DNA of 64,000 nt from Chondrus crispus (lineage: Eukaryota; Rhodophyta; Florideophyceae; Gigartinales; Gigartinaceae), in the NCBI RefSeq assembly GCF_000350225.1, contig NW_005179262.1, positions 1 through 64,000 on the forward strand, in the 5' to 3' direction. Each line of letters opens with the position of its first letter. The stretch's first letter is position 1. The notes beneath the pieces were generated by a model that saw nothing but the letters and a program-made list of their open reading frames with translations, was not told the DNA's origin and did no database searches. The position numbers were made by a program, and so were the translations under genes. This document shows, one piece after another, positions 31,739 to 44,277 of the stretch.

Positions 31739-32077
31739 ATCCCACTCAGTGAAGCATGCAAAGAGGCCGCGTGGCTTCGACGCTTCCATGCCGATGTACT
31801 TGGTGCGAATTTGGATCCAACAATTCGCGTTGGGTGTGACCACGCTGGTACGATTGCGTTTGCTCAGAACGAATCTACAAATCGTCGGAACAGGCACATT
31901 GATATTACGTATCATTTTGTTCGAGATGCGGTGCAGCGAAAACTGGTCACATTGTACCATTGTCCGACAACAGAAATGCCAGCCGATATGCTGACCAAAC
32001 CACTTGGTCGCGTACTGTTTGAAAAGTTCGTGGGCATGGTTGGGCTTTCCGAGTGCAAAGCTGCCCAAAGCATGTGA
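31739..32077 (+). pseudogene. Copia RNase H end, start of tandem unit 2
   Basis: Same segment as 22912-23250, here with its full upstream context (WASRKQTVVAKSTCEAEY), followed by the polypurine tract and LTR-A at 32089. Belongs to the ORF split by LTR-B at 30625-31563. Confidence 0.9.
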
Positions 32078-32088
32078 TCGAGGGGAGG

Positions 32089-33335
32089 TATTGCAAATGT
32101 GCGACCACGTGCTGTTATCCGGAAAGTGCAAAATCGAGCGACACGTGTACATGACTCGACGGTCCGGACCTTCACCCTATATCACCACATGATACGTGTA
32201 AATTCTCAGATTTTGGGGTTCTGGGGACGAAAGTGGACTTTTGGAGGGTTATGCAAATTTGCATAAATACCGAAATTTTGCATTTGGCCCGAACCGTTAT
32301 GGGGCTACACAGGCAATACTGCAAATCTATTGGCCCTCAGGTCTAATGCTGCAATTCTATTGGTCTGTTATTGTCCACTGATTTGCGGTCATGCTGGTGA
32401 TATATCTTGAATGATCGGTATACGTTTTAATTACATCATTTCGGCGGTTTCAAGTTGTTCACCATGGTTGTAATGGGTAATTACGGGTGGCCTTGGCGCT
32501 GGACACTTGTGTGCGGTGTACAAATGTCTTTCCAGGTTGCTGCGTGTACGTACACTTGTGCACGTCGCCTACATACGGTCCGGCTCGTGTCCGAGTACAG
32601 TACATGTGAATTAAAAGTACAACAAGTATTTCTCGCAAGAGACATGTACTTACGTGAGTATTCAGTGTACGCGTCACGCTGTATGCGACCCTTGCATCAG
32701 CATGGGCCGTTGTACTACACTCTCGTCAGCATGCCACGTTGTACTGTGCTCTCGTTATGGTGCGCCGTTGGATGCAAGTTGATGACAGTACTCGTGTGAT
32801 TCACATCGGATATCACGTGAGATGTGTAGAAAGTCTGGATGCACATTGTTGCTACCCGTCATAGTTGTCTGGCAGTGTGTACCGAAATTAGTAAGGTACG
32901 AAACAAGGGCATGTATGGGGACTGAGATATGACAGGACTTTGCGTTGTTGGAAATAGAGAGATGCCAAGTTGTTCATTGTGCAAGAATATATTCTGTCAT
33001 GTCTGGATGCAGATTAGTAAGGTGTGAAACGATTGCATGTATAGGGCCGTGGTTTACAGTCACTAGAAATGTGTAGAAACTGTTGTGCACTGATAGCCAA
33101 TAGTTAATTCGTAAGGTGGAAATAGAACAGTGTGGACGGGCCAGAAGAGGACCGCGCTTGGTCGCGCATATGGTGAGTACGGTTTACCAGGTGCCAAAGT
33201 AATGGGATAGTGTAACACTCAAAGTGTATAAGTATCGCCGAAAGACGGCTCCAAGTAAACCTCGGCACCAACTCCTTCACTCACACACATCAACCTGCCC
33301 TCCTTCTTTCTCTTGCCCCTCCGAACCTACCATTA
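32089..33335 (+). repeat. LTR-A copy 5, unit 2
   Basis: Counterpart of 23262-24512 with a 4 bp loss in the GTACAAATGT region (about 32521-32533). It is joined to TTTCA of inverted pol at 33336, as in unit 1. Confidence 0.95.
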
Positions 33336-36300
33336 TTTCATATCGAATCGTTTGTTGAGTTCATTTTTCATCCATAATATGGCCTCCAAGTCACTTCCAG
33401 CTAGCAGCAGATCGTCCACGTACAACGCGGCAGATCGTCCACGTACAACGCGATAATCATGATGACATTGCCTTGACGTCGAATGTAAAGACATGGGTCG
33501 CTGTGTGTAGTGTTGAAACCAAGTTCAGTGATCAGAAACTCATCGATCTTACTATGCCATTGGCGATGGGCTTGCTTAAGACCATAGATTGCTTTCAGAA
33601 GTTTACACACCGAATCAGGTTTGACTTTGTCGATGCATCCTTCAGGTTGCTCCATGTAGATTTCTTCGTGAAGTTCACCGTTGAGGAAGGCAGTCACCAC
33701 GTCCATTTGATGCAGCTCAAGGTCAAAGTGCGCAACCAGTGCCAGCAGCAGACGGATAGTTGTGAACTTGATGACAGGGGCGAAAGTCTCAGTGTAATCG
33801 ATGCCTTCTACTTGTTGAAAGCCTCGTGCCACAAGACGTCCCTTTGCAGTTTCGACTAATTTTCCGGACTCGTCAGGAAGTTGCTTCACTCCGAAAACCC
33901 ACCTGGACGTCAGGACGTTTGATGCTTGAGATCTTGGAACAAGTGACCATATTTTGTTTTTGTGTTGTGAAGCAAGGTCTTTGTCGATGCCCTTCTGCCA
34001 GAAGCGAGCTTTTGGAGAATCCATAGCTTGCTTGTACGAGTTTGGGATTTCCGTTATCACATGGGCGTGGCTAAGGAGTCCAGCAGTCACCAAAGCTGCT
34101 GCCCACCACGCCCCAGGCGTTTTGCGAACGCGAGTGGACCGACGGAGATTAGTTGGCAGATCAATCGTTTCTTCCTCAACTACGTGTTGCTCAACTGTTT
34201 CGGTGGTTTCGTCCTCCCCTGCAGTTGGGGAGGAGTTGGAGGATTCATCAGGGTCTTGTTGTTCATCCGGCGATGATGCTTCTGATGCCACTGCATCATT
34301 TTCTGCAACTTCCTCATCGATGTTCAAGTTGATTGCGTCATCATCAGTTGAAGCCTCCCCGTTTGTATCCATCGGTTCACCAGATTTGCCTCCCGTGGAC
34401 TCGTCAAAAGTAACATCTCTGGATACGATCACTTTGTGCAAATCACCATCCCACAACTTGTAAGCTTTCGTATTTTCAGCATACCCCAGAAACATTGCCT
34501 CCTTTGCACGGGCGTCAAGTTTCTGGATGTTGTGTTTTGGTAATGTATACCAACACTTTGAACCGAAAACACGCAAATGACCAACATTTGGCACAGATTT
34601 CATCCATAAGTGGTAGGGGGTCATCTTGGGGGGAATGGCACGTGACGTGACTCGATTTCGAACGTACACTGCATTGGCAAGTGCTTCTGCCCAGAACCCC
34701 TTTGTAACTTTCTTGTGCGCTAGCATGGAGCGCACCAAGTTTGCCAAAGTTCTGTTCAGTCGCTCGGCGACGCCATTTTGCTCCGGTGTGTACGCGGTCG
34801 TCATTTGATGCTGAGTACCATTCGCAATCAGAAAAGACTTAAACTCCGTAGACAGATACTCACCAGCTCGATCGGTGCGAAGCACTTTGATCTTGCGACC
34901 AGTGTGAGTCTGAGCAAGTTGTGCAAACATTTTGTATCGGTCAAATGCTTCTGATTTATGGTGCATAGGGTACACTACTGACCAGTTTGAGTGATCATCT
35001 ATGAAGGTAATGAAGTACTTGGCACCACCAATGGACTGCACCTCTAAGGGGCCACAAACATCAGAGTGAACTAAGTCTAGACAGAAGTATGCCCGCCTCG
35101 AGGACCGCTCTTTTGGGATCACAGATCGAGTGGCTTTGCCGTAGACGCACGCAGAACATTTTTCAGAGATGCAATCATTGTCAGTATTGTGGATTTTGTT
35201 AGCCTCATTACCAAGTAGTTTGACTCCACTTACCACATTGTCACGAATCATCGAAGCAATACCTTGAGAATGCACATGTGCGAATCGCTCATGCCACGTT
35301 TGCAGAGTGGCAGCATGTGCAGATCCGATGTCACTGACGATGTCGAGAACGTAAAGTTCTCCAACCAATGTCGCAGTCGCCACTACGGTTGAGCCTCGCC
35401 TGACCATGCATTTTCCATTTTCGAACCCAACTTTTAGTCCAAGTTCAGTCATTCGACTGACAGAGAGCAGAGAGAACGCAAAGTCCGGAACGTGCAATAC
35501 ATCCGTCAACTTGCACGGTTCGATGCGGCCATTCACATTTAACTTCAAGTGAACGTCACCACGGCCGGCAACCTTTGCACTAGCCTTGGTTCCCATCTGA
35601 ACAGAGGCGGATTCAAGTGGCTCATACGTCGCCAACAAAGATCGGTCATATGTAATATGAGCTGTACAAGCTGAATCTACGAGCCACGAAGGAAACTTCT
35701 CCATATCGTTCGTGTGCGAAGCTTTCGACATCAGACATGTGAAGTCGACGCTGTTTACAACCATGTCGGGATCAGGTTTCTGTGTGACAAATGCAGATTG
35801 TTTCCGCTGAGACACACGCCGTTTATATGTGCTAGGAGGAGCCGGGCGACGGCCATTCAACTCCTTTCCCCAGCAGCGGGTTGCCGTATGGCCTGTATGA
35901 CCGCAGTTCGTGCATTTGTAATCGTTTATGTCCCGATTGTTCGGGGCATGATTAACAAGAGCCGATGTCTGTGAGGAACTAGACTTCATGTTCACTCGTT
36001 GCTCTTCCTGCAGCAGACGACTTTTCACAAAGTCCAAACTGAATAACTTTTCCTCATTACCGAGAGCATCAAGTGCAACGATGAGAGCCTCGAAACGGGC
36101 AGGCAGACCGTTGAGCACTGCCATGGCCATCTCCTTGTCATCGATGTTTACGCTCATTGACTTGAGGATGGCTGCCAGCTGCTTGACACGATTGATGTAT
36201 GCAAGCACCTTTTCACCGGAAAGCATCTTCACAGTGTAGAACTCACGACGTGCAGCTAGTTTGTTCAGCAAAGTGTGCCTCTCAAACACGTTGACAATAG

Positions 36301-36574
36301 CTTCCCACATCTCATGAGCAGTATCAACATCACGTACATGCTCAAGATGCTCATCTGATAGGGAGAGACCAATCAGTGCTTTAGCTTTGCTGTCACCTCT
36401 GATCCACTTCTTACGCTCTTCCGTGCGTTCCTCACTCGGAACTCTTCCCTCAACGATGTATTGGTCAACATCACGTAGAGCAAGCAGAAGTTGCATTTTC
36501 TGCTTCCACACGTAGAAGTTGGAGTCCGTCAGTTTGTCGATTCTGATGGATCCTCGTCCTCCTTGATCTTCCAT
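33336..36574 (-). CDS. Copia gag-pol copy 3, intact to the RT motif
   Basis: Open from ATG 36574 to 33401 and nearly identical to copy 2 (one amino-acid change, KELASQ to KDLASQ). Same domains, same 23 bp duplication after YVDD, same truncation at TTTCA (33336-33340). Like copy 2 it could yield Gag, protease and integrase but not RT. Confidence 0.93.
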
Positions 36575-36746
36575 TTTAGTGCAAATAAACTTCAAGTATT
36601 CGAAAATCCGTTCGGGGATCCCAAGCCGTTAACCGATAGTCAACACAATGGCAAGCCCACCCGTCTAAGAAGTTCGATATGATTACTATAAAGTTGCACT
36701 AGGAGAAATTTGCGAACAGATATGTGAATTTATTTGGATGAATTCC

Positions 36747-37418
36747 CTAACTATTCTGTTCACAAACTACCTTTAAGTGTGCGGCACCGTTCTCGTGGCA
36801 CTTCAGGTGCCCGTGAGACTCAAACACGCGATTGCAAGGGATACAACGCGGAGTCTCCTTAGCGTTGGCAACTTGAATGCGATGAGACCTAGACTGAATG
36901 TGGTCGTAAAAGGCCTTCGCACTATTGCCACTAACGCCGCACACTTTACAATATCGCTTATACCGCGGGCACACCTTACGATTCCTCTTGCGCTCACGCT
37001 TGAACTGCTTATCCGCGAGAACAGCCGCTTTCCGAGCAGAAAGTCGATGCGTTGTTTTCTTTATTGGTGCGGGAACAGAGCGCGGAATACGAGGAATCCT
37101 ATAAGGTGCGGTACTCGAGGAGGGACCCGGAAGCGCGAGCCGAGGCGAAGTTTGATCCTCAGGCTCAAGCACCTCAACGGATACGACCTCCGATGTCCGA
37201 ACCGTTCGACCGGTGACCAGCTTCCCAGGCGCAGAGCGCACCGGTACTAATTCCAGATCTAACACAACCCCGTAAAAACAGGTATTCACAATAAGGAATA
37301 TGAAGATAATCGTCAGTAACAGATTTTGGAATTATTGCTCTTAAGAACCACCAAAACGTGCAAAGACAATCACTTAGATGTGTAGGAAATGGAAAGAAAC
37401 TCAAAACTTACTTTGCAT
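36747..37418 (-). CDS. Copia-borne two-finger C2H2 protein, unit 2 (spliced model)
   Basis: Third copy of the zinc-finger gene, identical in protein to the unit 1 copy. ATGCAAA is at 37418-37412, with the 153 nt intron 37411-37259. It has two intact C2H2 fingers and the basic stretch before them. The leader (37423-37781) and primer site (37782-37795) lie upstream. Confidence 0.75.
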
Positions 37419-37795
37419 GAGAGAACGAAGAAAAACCAATTACGAGATTGACGACGACGGCGGTAGCGGGATCGGAAACGAAGACGAAGACCAAAGACAG
37501 AGACAGCAGCAAGAACCACAGCAAGAACGAAAGCCAAACCAAAAACGAAGACAACGAAGACAGCGGGGGCGATGACCAAAACCACTTCACACAAGAGACC
37601 AAGAACGACAGCAGCAGCGAAAACCAAAACCAAGAACGACGGCAAGAACGAGAGCGACAACGACAGCAAGAAGACCAGCGGAAAGAACGACGAGAGACGG
37701 CAGCGAAAACGACAGCGACGACGACGGCAGAAACAATGGAACGAGAACGACAGACTCATGCAGTGAAACGACAGCGAGGGACTGGGCCCATATCC

Positions 37796-39048
37796 TAATG
37801 GTAGGTTCGGAGGGGCAAGGGAAAGAAGGAGGGCAGGTTGATGTGTGTGAGTGAAGGAGTTGGTACCGAGGTTTACTTGGAGCCGTCTTTCGGCGATACT
37901 TATACACTTTGAGTGTTACACTATCCCATTACTTTGGCACCTGGTAAACCGTACTCACCATATGCGCGACCAAGCGCGGTCCTCTTCTGGCCCGTCCACA
38001 CTGTTCTATTTCCACCTTACGAATTGACTATTGACTATCAGTGCACAACAGTTTCTACACATTTCGAGTGACTGTAAACCGTGGCCCTATACATGCAATC
38101 GTTTCACACCTTACTAATCTGCATCCAGACATGACAGAATATATTCTTGCACAATGAACAACTTGGCATCTCTCTATTTCCAACAACGCAAAGTCCTGTC
38201 ATATCTCAGTCCCCATACATGCCCTTGTTTCGTACCTTACTAATTTCGGTACACACTGCCAGACAACTATGACGGGTAGCAATAATGTGCATCCAGACTT
38301 TCTAAACATCTCACGTGATATCCGATGTGAATCACACGAGTACTGTCATCAACTTGCATCCAACGGCGCACCACAGCGAGAGCACAGTACAACGTCGCAT
38401 GCTGACGAGAGTGTAGTACAACGGCGCATGCTGATGCAAGGGTCGCATACAGCGTGACGCGTACACTGAATACTCACGTAAGTACATGTCTCTTGCGAGA
38501 AATACTTGTTGTACTTTTAATTCACATGTACTGTACTCGGACACGAGCCGGACCGTATGTAGGCGACGTGTACAAGTGTACGTACACGCAGCAACCTGGC
38601 AATGTGTACATTTGTACACCGCACACAAGTGTCCAGCGCCAAGGCCACCCGTAATTACCCATTACAACCATGGTGAACAACTTGAAACCGCCGAAATGAT
38701 GTAATTAAAACGTATACTGATCATTCAAGATATATCACCAGCATGACTGCATATAAGTGGACAATACCCGACCAATAGAATTGCAGCATTCGAACCGACA
38801 CCCAATAGATTTGCAGCATTGCCTGTGTAGCCCTCTATAACGGTTCGGGCCAAATGCAAAATTTCGGTATTTATGCAAATTTGCATAACCCTCCAAAAGT
38901 CCACTTTCGTCCCCAGAACCCCAAAATCTGAGAATTTACACGTGTCATGTGGTGATATGGGGTGAGGGTCCGGACCGTCGAGTCATGTACACGTGTCGCT
39001 CGATTTTGCACTTTCCAAATAACAGCATGTGGTCGCACATTTTCAATA
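37796..39048 (-). repeat. LTR-A copy 6, unit 2
   Basis: Counterpart of 28973-30225; its outer end is fused to TGAAAGACC of pol at 39049. Confidence 0.95.
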
Positions 39049-40766
39049 TGAAAGACCTTGGCGAGGCGAAGACTTGTATTGGTCTAGAAATCGACCGTAT
39101 ACGTTCTAAACACGTCCTGACCGTCACACAGTCGAAGTATGCCCAAGCAGTACTGAAACGGTTCAAAATGTCGGCATGCAATCCTTGCGTTACTCCGATG
39201 GAACAGTCTCGACATGTCACCATGCAAGTTGCCGAAACTGGCACTGATGACAACCCATGCTTTGAACCATATCGTCAGGCCATTGGATGTCTAATGTTCC
39301 TAATGGTCGGGACCCGCCCCGACATGGCGTTTGCCATTGGAAAGTTATCTCAACACTGTGCCGACCCTCACGATTCGCATTGGACAGGTGTGAAACGTGT
39401 TTTGAGATACTTGCGTGGGTCCCAGCATCTTGGAATAGTGTTTGGTATAATGGTAGGTCAGCGGGCCGAAGGGGATTCGAAGGACGGTTGATGAGGTGAA
39501 GTTGAAGGATTGGGTACCGATTTACTTCGAGTCGCCAACTTCTGGCGCTACTTATACACTTCTGCAATCTTCTTGAACTCAACTACCAAACACTACGACA
39601 CACAAACTACAAATGTATTGGCTCTAACACATGTGCCCGTCTTGCTACTCAGCCAAACTGGCGATGGCCCAACAAACATAACAGAAAACCGCCTTACGAA
39701 TTACCACTGTCATGACGGAGAAATTAGTAAGGCAGTACAACAAAGCACAGCAAAGCACAAATTCCGTTACTATTCCAAATCCAGCGTGGCACAAATTCGT
39801 AAGGCACGTTTACAGCTCACACGTTGCCTTACGAATTCAAATCAATCCTGCAAGGACTGTTTACAGCGCACACGTTGCCTTATGAATCTGAATCTCTCGT
39901 GAGGCCCTGTCCACTGTCAATTACAACAGTGCACATTTTGCCTTACGAATTCAAAACTCGCGCAACGGTATCTTTGTGTCCTGCTGTACCCATGCTGCAC
40001 TCCATGGACGCTGTAAACCTTCGGCACGTGCCAGGCACCCGCCACCAAGGTTCCACACTTTGTCTGTAAGACTGCAGGCGTACTGTACGCGTCCGACAGT
40101 GTAATGAGGACATGTGTCCAGGTCATACACGTGTCCGGCGGAGAAAATGAAACATGCTCAGATTGTACTGTACAGTGCAACCGTGTACATATTTCACACC
40201 TGTACACGTTGAAAACCAAACTTGCTCCTGAAGTACTGTAAAGTGCAACCGTGTACAGAAATCACACGTGTACACGTTGAAAATCAAACTTGCTCAGCTC
40301 GTCACGCGTAGTGTTTTTGCTTTTACATGTGTCATACCTGTCGTTGTGTGTCATGCATATCAGCATGTGGTCGTAGAATTACAACATGGTAAAGTTGATC
40401 TTGGTACGGAACTTCATGGGTATAGAGACGCTGATTGGGGCGGATGCCTTGAATCACGAAAATCAACGAGTGGGTACGTGTTCAAGCTTTGTGATGGGCC
40501 TATCAGTTGGGCTTCCCGGAAACAAACAGTAGTTGCAAAGTCTACTTGTGAGGCAGAATACATCCCACTCAGTGAAGCATGCAAAGAGGCCGCGTGGCTT
40601 CGACGCTTCCATGCCGATGTACTTGGTGCGAATTTGGATCCAACAATTCGCGTTGGGTGTGACCACGCTGGTACGATTGCGTTTGCTCAGAACGAATCTA
40701 CAAATCGTCGGAACAGGCACATTGATATTACGTATCATTTTGTTCGAGATGCGGTGCAGCGAAAAC
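39049..40766 (+). pseudogene. Copia RT thumb and RNase H, split by LTR-B, 3'-truncated
   Basis: As 30226-32077, with LTR-B inserted at 39448. After DAVQRK the last part of RNase H, the polypurine tract and the first ~75 bp of the next LTR are deleted. The LTR sequence resumes at ATGACTCGACGG (40767). Confidence 0.9.
39448..40386 (-). mobile_element. LTR-B solo LTR, unit 2
   Basis: Copy of 30625-31563 with the same TGGTA duplication (39443-39447 and 40387-40391), carried along by the tandem duplication rather than a separate insertion. Confidence 0.9.
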
Positions 40767-41955
40767 ATGACTCGACGGTCCGGACCCTCACCCCATATCA
40801 CCACATGATACGTGTAAATTCTCAGATTTTGGGGTTCTGGGGACGAAAGTGGACTTTTGGAGGGTTATGCAAATTTGCATAAATACCGAAATTTTGCATT
40901 TGGCCCGAACCGTTATAGGGCTACACAGGCAATACTGCAAATCTATTGGGTGTCGGTTCGAATGCTGCAATTCTAGTGGTCTGTTATTGTCCACTTATAT
41001 GCAGTCATGCTGGTGATATATCTTGAATGATCGGTATACGTTTTAATTACACCATTTCGACGGTTTCAAGTTATTCACCATGGTTGTAATGGGTAATTAC
41101 GGGTGGCCTTGGCGCTGCACACTTGTGTGCGGTGTACACATGTACACATTGCCAGGTTGCTGCGTGTACGTACACTTGTACACGTCGCCTACATACGGTC
41201 CGGCTCGTGTCCGAGTACAGTACACGTGAATTAAAAGTACAACAAGTATTTCTCGCATGAGACATGTACTTACGTGAGTATTCAGTGTACGCGTCACGCT
41301 GTATGCGACCCTTGCATCAGCATGCGCCGTTGTACTACACTCTCGTCAGCATGCCACGTTGTACTGTGCTCTCGTTATGGTGCGCCGTTGGATGCAAGTT
41401 GATGACAGTACTCGTGTGATTCACATCGGATATCACGTGAGATGTTTAGAAAGTCTGGATGCACATTATTGCTACCCGTCATAGTTGTCTGGCAGTGTGT
41501 ACCGAAATTAGTAAGGTACGAAACAAGGGCATGTATGGGGACTGAGATATGACAGGACTTTGCGTTGTTGGAAATAGAGAGATGCCAAGTTGTTCTTTGC
41601 GGAAAAATATATCTTGTCATATCTGGATGCAGATTGGTAAGGTGTGAAACGATTGCATGCGTAGGGCCATGGTTTACAGTCACTCGAAATGTGTAGAAAC
41701 TGTTGTGCACTGATAGTCAATAGTCAATTCGTAAGGTGGAAATAGAACAGTGTGGACGGGCCAGAAGAGGACCGCGCTTGGTCGCGCATATGGTGAGTAC
41801 GGTTTACCAGGTGCCAAAGTAATGGGATATTGTAACACTCAAAGTGTATAAGTATCGCCGAAAGACGGCTCCAAGTAAACCTCGGTACCAACTCCTTCAC
41901 TCACACACATCAACCTGCCCTCCTTCTTTCCCTTTGCCCTCCAAACCTACCATTA
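40767..41955 (+). repeat. LTR-A copy 7, 5'-truncated
   Basis: LTR-A from about base 75 to the CTACCATTA end. It resembles the truncated copy at 3107 (CCCTCACCCCATATCACC) more than the unit LTRs. Its 3' end is followed not by a primer site but by GGACCACTGAGG tandem repeats. Confidence 0.9.
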
Positions 41956-42270
41956 GGACCACTGAGGAATGGGCAGTGCGTTGGCCACTAGGGACTTTCT
42001 TCCTCCCGACCAGCGGAAGGCTCACCCACAGCTCACACAACGACTGCCAGAAACTGAGAACTGACGGACCACTGAGGAGTTGGCAGTGCGCTGGCCACTA
42101 GGGACTTTCTTCCTCCCGACCAGCGGAAGGCTCACCCACAGCTCACACAACGACTGCCAGAAACTGAGAACTGACGGACCACTGAGGAGTTGGCAGTGCG
42201 CTGGCCACTAGGGACTTTCTTCCTCCCGACTAGCGGAAGGCTCACCCACAGCTCACACAACGACTGCCAC
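41956..42270. repeat. Three 110 bp tandem repeats
   Basis: Units start GGACCACTGAGGA at 41956, 42066 and 42176; the third is incomplete. They form part of the leader of an inverted LTR-B element (minus strand), downstream of its primer site. Confidence 0.85.
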
Positions 42271-42530
42271 GATAAAACTGCAAACACACAAAGTTGATTT
42301 CCAAAAACTGAGAAGTGACGGACCACCAAACTGAAAAATCGGCTGAAACGGTGCTGAAAACAACGGCGAAAACTGAAAAACTGAAAAACCAAACTTGAAA
42401 GCGGAGACTGAAACTGATACCTTGTTCTTCTGCTTGACGAGCTGAACAAACTGATACTTGAACGACGGCGAAACTCGAATTTGAACCAAAACGAAGATGA
42501 TGACGATCAGCGTTGAACTGGGCCCATAAC
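42271..42530 (-). other. LTR-B element leader and primer-binding site
   Basis: On the minus strand GTTATGGGCCCAG (42518-42530) lies directly after the LTR-B end, the same initiator-Met anticodon-arm site as in the A elements. The leader that follows has no ORF I would call. This shows that LTR-B belongs to a copia element with the same unusual priming. Confidence 0.7.
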
Positions 42531-43229
42531 TATAGGAAGGTCAGCGGGGCAGAGGGAAGAAGGATGGTTTGAAGGTTGGTGGTGGTTGATGGGAAAAGAA
42601 GTTGATACCATTTTACTCTTGGTCGCCAACTATCGGCGCTACTTATAGTCTACGAAATACAGTACGGGCCATTAGGGCTGGTCAAGTGACTCTCCTTCGT
42701 GCACTCTCGGTTGTTGATAATGTTTTGCACTCTCTGTCGCTGATAATCAGGTGACTCTCCTTCTTGCACTCTCGGTCGCTGATAATGTTTGCACTCTCTG
42801 TCAATGATAATTTGGGACCGTCTGAGAGTCAATAATATCTAAATGCACTGTGCTGTAGGGTAGAGACTTTAGTCTACGATTAATGCATTGCAAGTTTTAG
42901 AGCAAAAAACACCGTGACATATATTTCATATGTGTCACACACGTGTAGGACAAATGTCATACGTGTCATACACGTGTCAAATCAAGAATAATGAAACATG
43001 TTCAGAATGTACTGTAGAGTGCCACTGTGTATAGATATTACACGTGTCAACACAAACATGAAGTATGCTCAGAATTGCGAGGAAAGTGCGACTGAACACA
43101 TAAACGACACGTGTGCACATTGAAAACCAAAGTTGTTCCGTTTGACGTGCCGAGTGTTTTCGCTTCCACACGTGTCATATCTGTCATTGTGTGTCATACG
43201 TGTCAGCATTTGGTCGTACAATTACAACG
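42531..43229 (-). repeat. LTR-B variant (about 699 bp)
   Basis: It begins TATAGGAAGGTCAGCGGGG (complement of the LTR end) and ends with GTACAATTACAACG. It shares the start, promoter core and end with the 939 bp LTR-B but has a different, shorter middle. Its outer end is fused to copia-A pol at GTCTTTACATTCG (43230). Confidence 0.75.
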
Positions 43230-44266
43230 GTCTTTACATTCGACGTCAAGGCAATGTCATCATGATTATCGCGTTGTATGTGGACGATCTGATGCTAGCT
43301 GGAAGTGACTTGGAGGCCATATTATGGATGAAAAATGAACTCAACAAACGATTCGATATGAAAGACCTTGGCGAAGCGAAGACATGTATTGGTCTAGAAA
43401 TCGACCGTATACGTTCTAAACACGTCTTGACCGTCACACAGTCGAAGTATGCCCAAGCAGTACTGAAACGGTTCAAAATGTCGGCATGCAATCCTTGTGT
43501 TACTCCGATGGAACAGTCTCGACATGTCACCATGCAAGTTGCCGAAACTGGCACTGATGACAACCCATGCTTTGAACCATATCGTCAGGCCATTGGATGT
43601 CAAATGTTCCTAATGGTCGGGACCCGCCCCGATATTGCGTTTGCCAATGGAAAATTATCCCAACACTGTGCCGACCCTCACGATTCGCATTGGACAGGTG
43701 TGAAACGTGTTTTGAGATACTTGCATGGGTCCCAGCATCTTGGAATAGTGTTTGGTAAAGATGATCTGGGTACGGAACTTCATGGGTATAGCGACGCAGA
43801 TTGGGGTGGATGCCTTGAATCACGAAAATCAACGAGTGGGTACGTGTTCAAGCTTTGTGATGGGCCTATCAGTTGGGCTTCCCGGAATCAAACAGTAGTT
43901 GCAAAGTCTACTTGTGAGGCAGAATACATCCCACTCAGTGAAGCATGCAAAGAGGCCGCGTGGCTTCGACGCTTCCATGCCGATGTACTTGGTGCGAATT
44001 CGGATCCAACAATTCGCGTTGGATGTGACAACGCTGGTACGATTGCGTTTGCTCAGAACGAATCTACAAATCGTCGGAACAAGCACATTGATATTACGTA
44101 TCATTTTGTTCGAGATGCGGTGCAGCGAAGACTGGTCACATTGTACCATTGTCCGACAACAGAAATGCCAGCCGATGTGCAGACAAAACCACTTGGTCGC
44201 GTGCTGTTTGAAAAGTTCGTGGGCATGGTTGGGCTTTCCGAGTGCAAAGCTGCCCAAAGCATGTGA
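43230..44266 (+). CDS. Copia reverse transcriptase (YVDD) and RNase H, open
   Basis: Open from the LTR junction to TGA at 44266, the only copy in the window with an undamaged RT motif (IALYVDDLMLAGSD, about 43272-43313) and a continuous RNase H. Motifs: DMKDLGEAKTCIGLEI, GTRPDIAFANGKLSQ, GYSDADWGGCLESRKSTSG, CEAEYIPLSEA, RVGCDNAGTIAFAQN and RRNKHIDITYHFVRD. It lacks gag, protease, integrase and the RT N-terminus, which an LTR-B end has replaced. It preserves the undisturbed target TGAAA (43359-43363) and the empty LTR-B site (about 43752), so it documents the ancestral state of both. Confidence 0.93.
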
Positions 44267-44277
44267 TCGAGGGGAGG

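Larger units (their letters stand above)
30226..32077 (+). pseudogene. Copia RT thumb and RNase H, split by LTR-B, unit 1
   Basis: Pol resumes at MKDLGEAKTCIGLE right after the inverted LTR, lacking everything upstream including YVDD, and is open to 30624. There LTR-B is inserted with a 5 bp duplication (TGGTA). Pol continues at 31564 through LGTELHGYRDADWGG, CEAEYIPLSEA, RVGCDHAGTIAF and RRNRHIDITYHFVRD to TGA at 32077. The undisturbed form of the same stretch is at 43358-44266. Confidence 0.92.
22912..40561. repeat. Tandem direct duplication, period 8,823 bp (two units)
   Basis: Unit 1 is 22912-31738 and unit 2 is 31739-40561. Landmarks recur at +8,823 (gag-pol stops 24578/33401, zinc-finger stops 27924/36747, LTR-B 30625/39448), or +8,827 before a 4 bp deletion in the unit 2 LTR near 32527. 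Differences are few (for example Glu to Asp in pol, and CATGGG/CGTGGG near 30590/39413). A third partial unit runs from 40562 to 40766. Because unit length equals one rearranged circle plus LTR-B, the array came from copying a closed unit after LTR-B inserted. Confidence 0.92.

Noticed and set aside
22912-40561. Two independent copia insertions
   Set aside because: Both units share the same rearrangement junctions, the same RT duplication and the same LTR-B insertion, so they are duplicates of one locus or circle.
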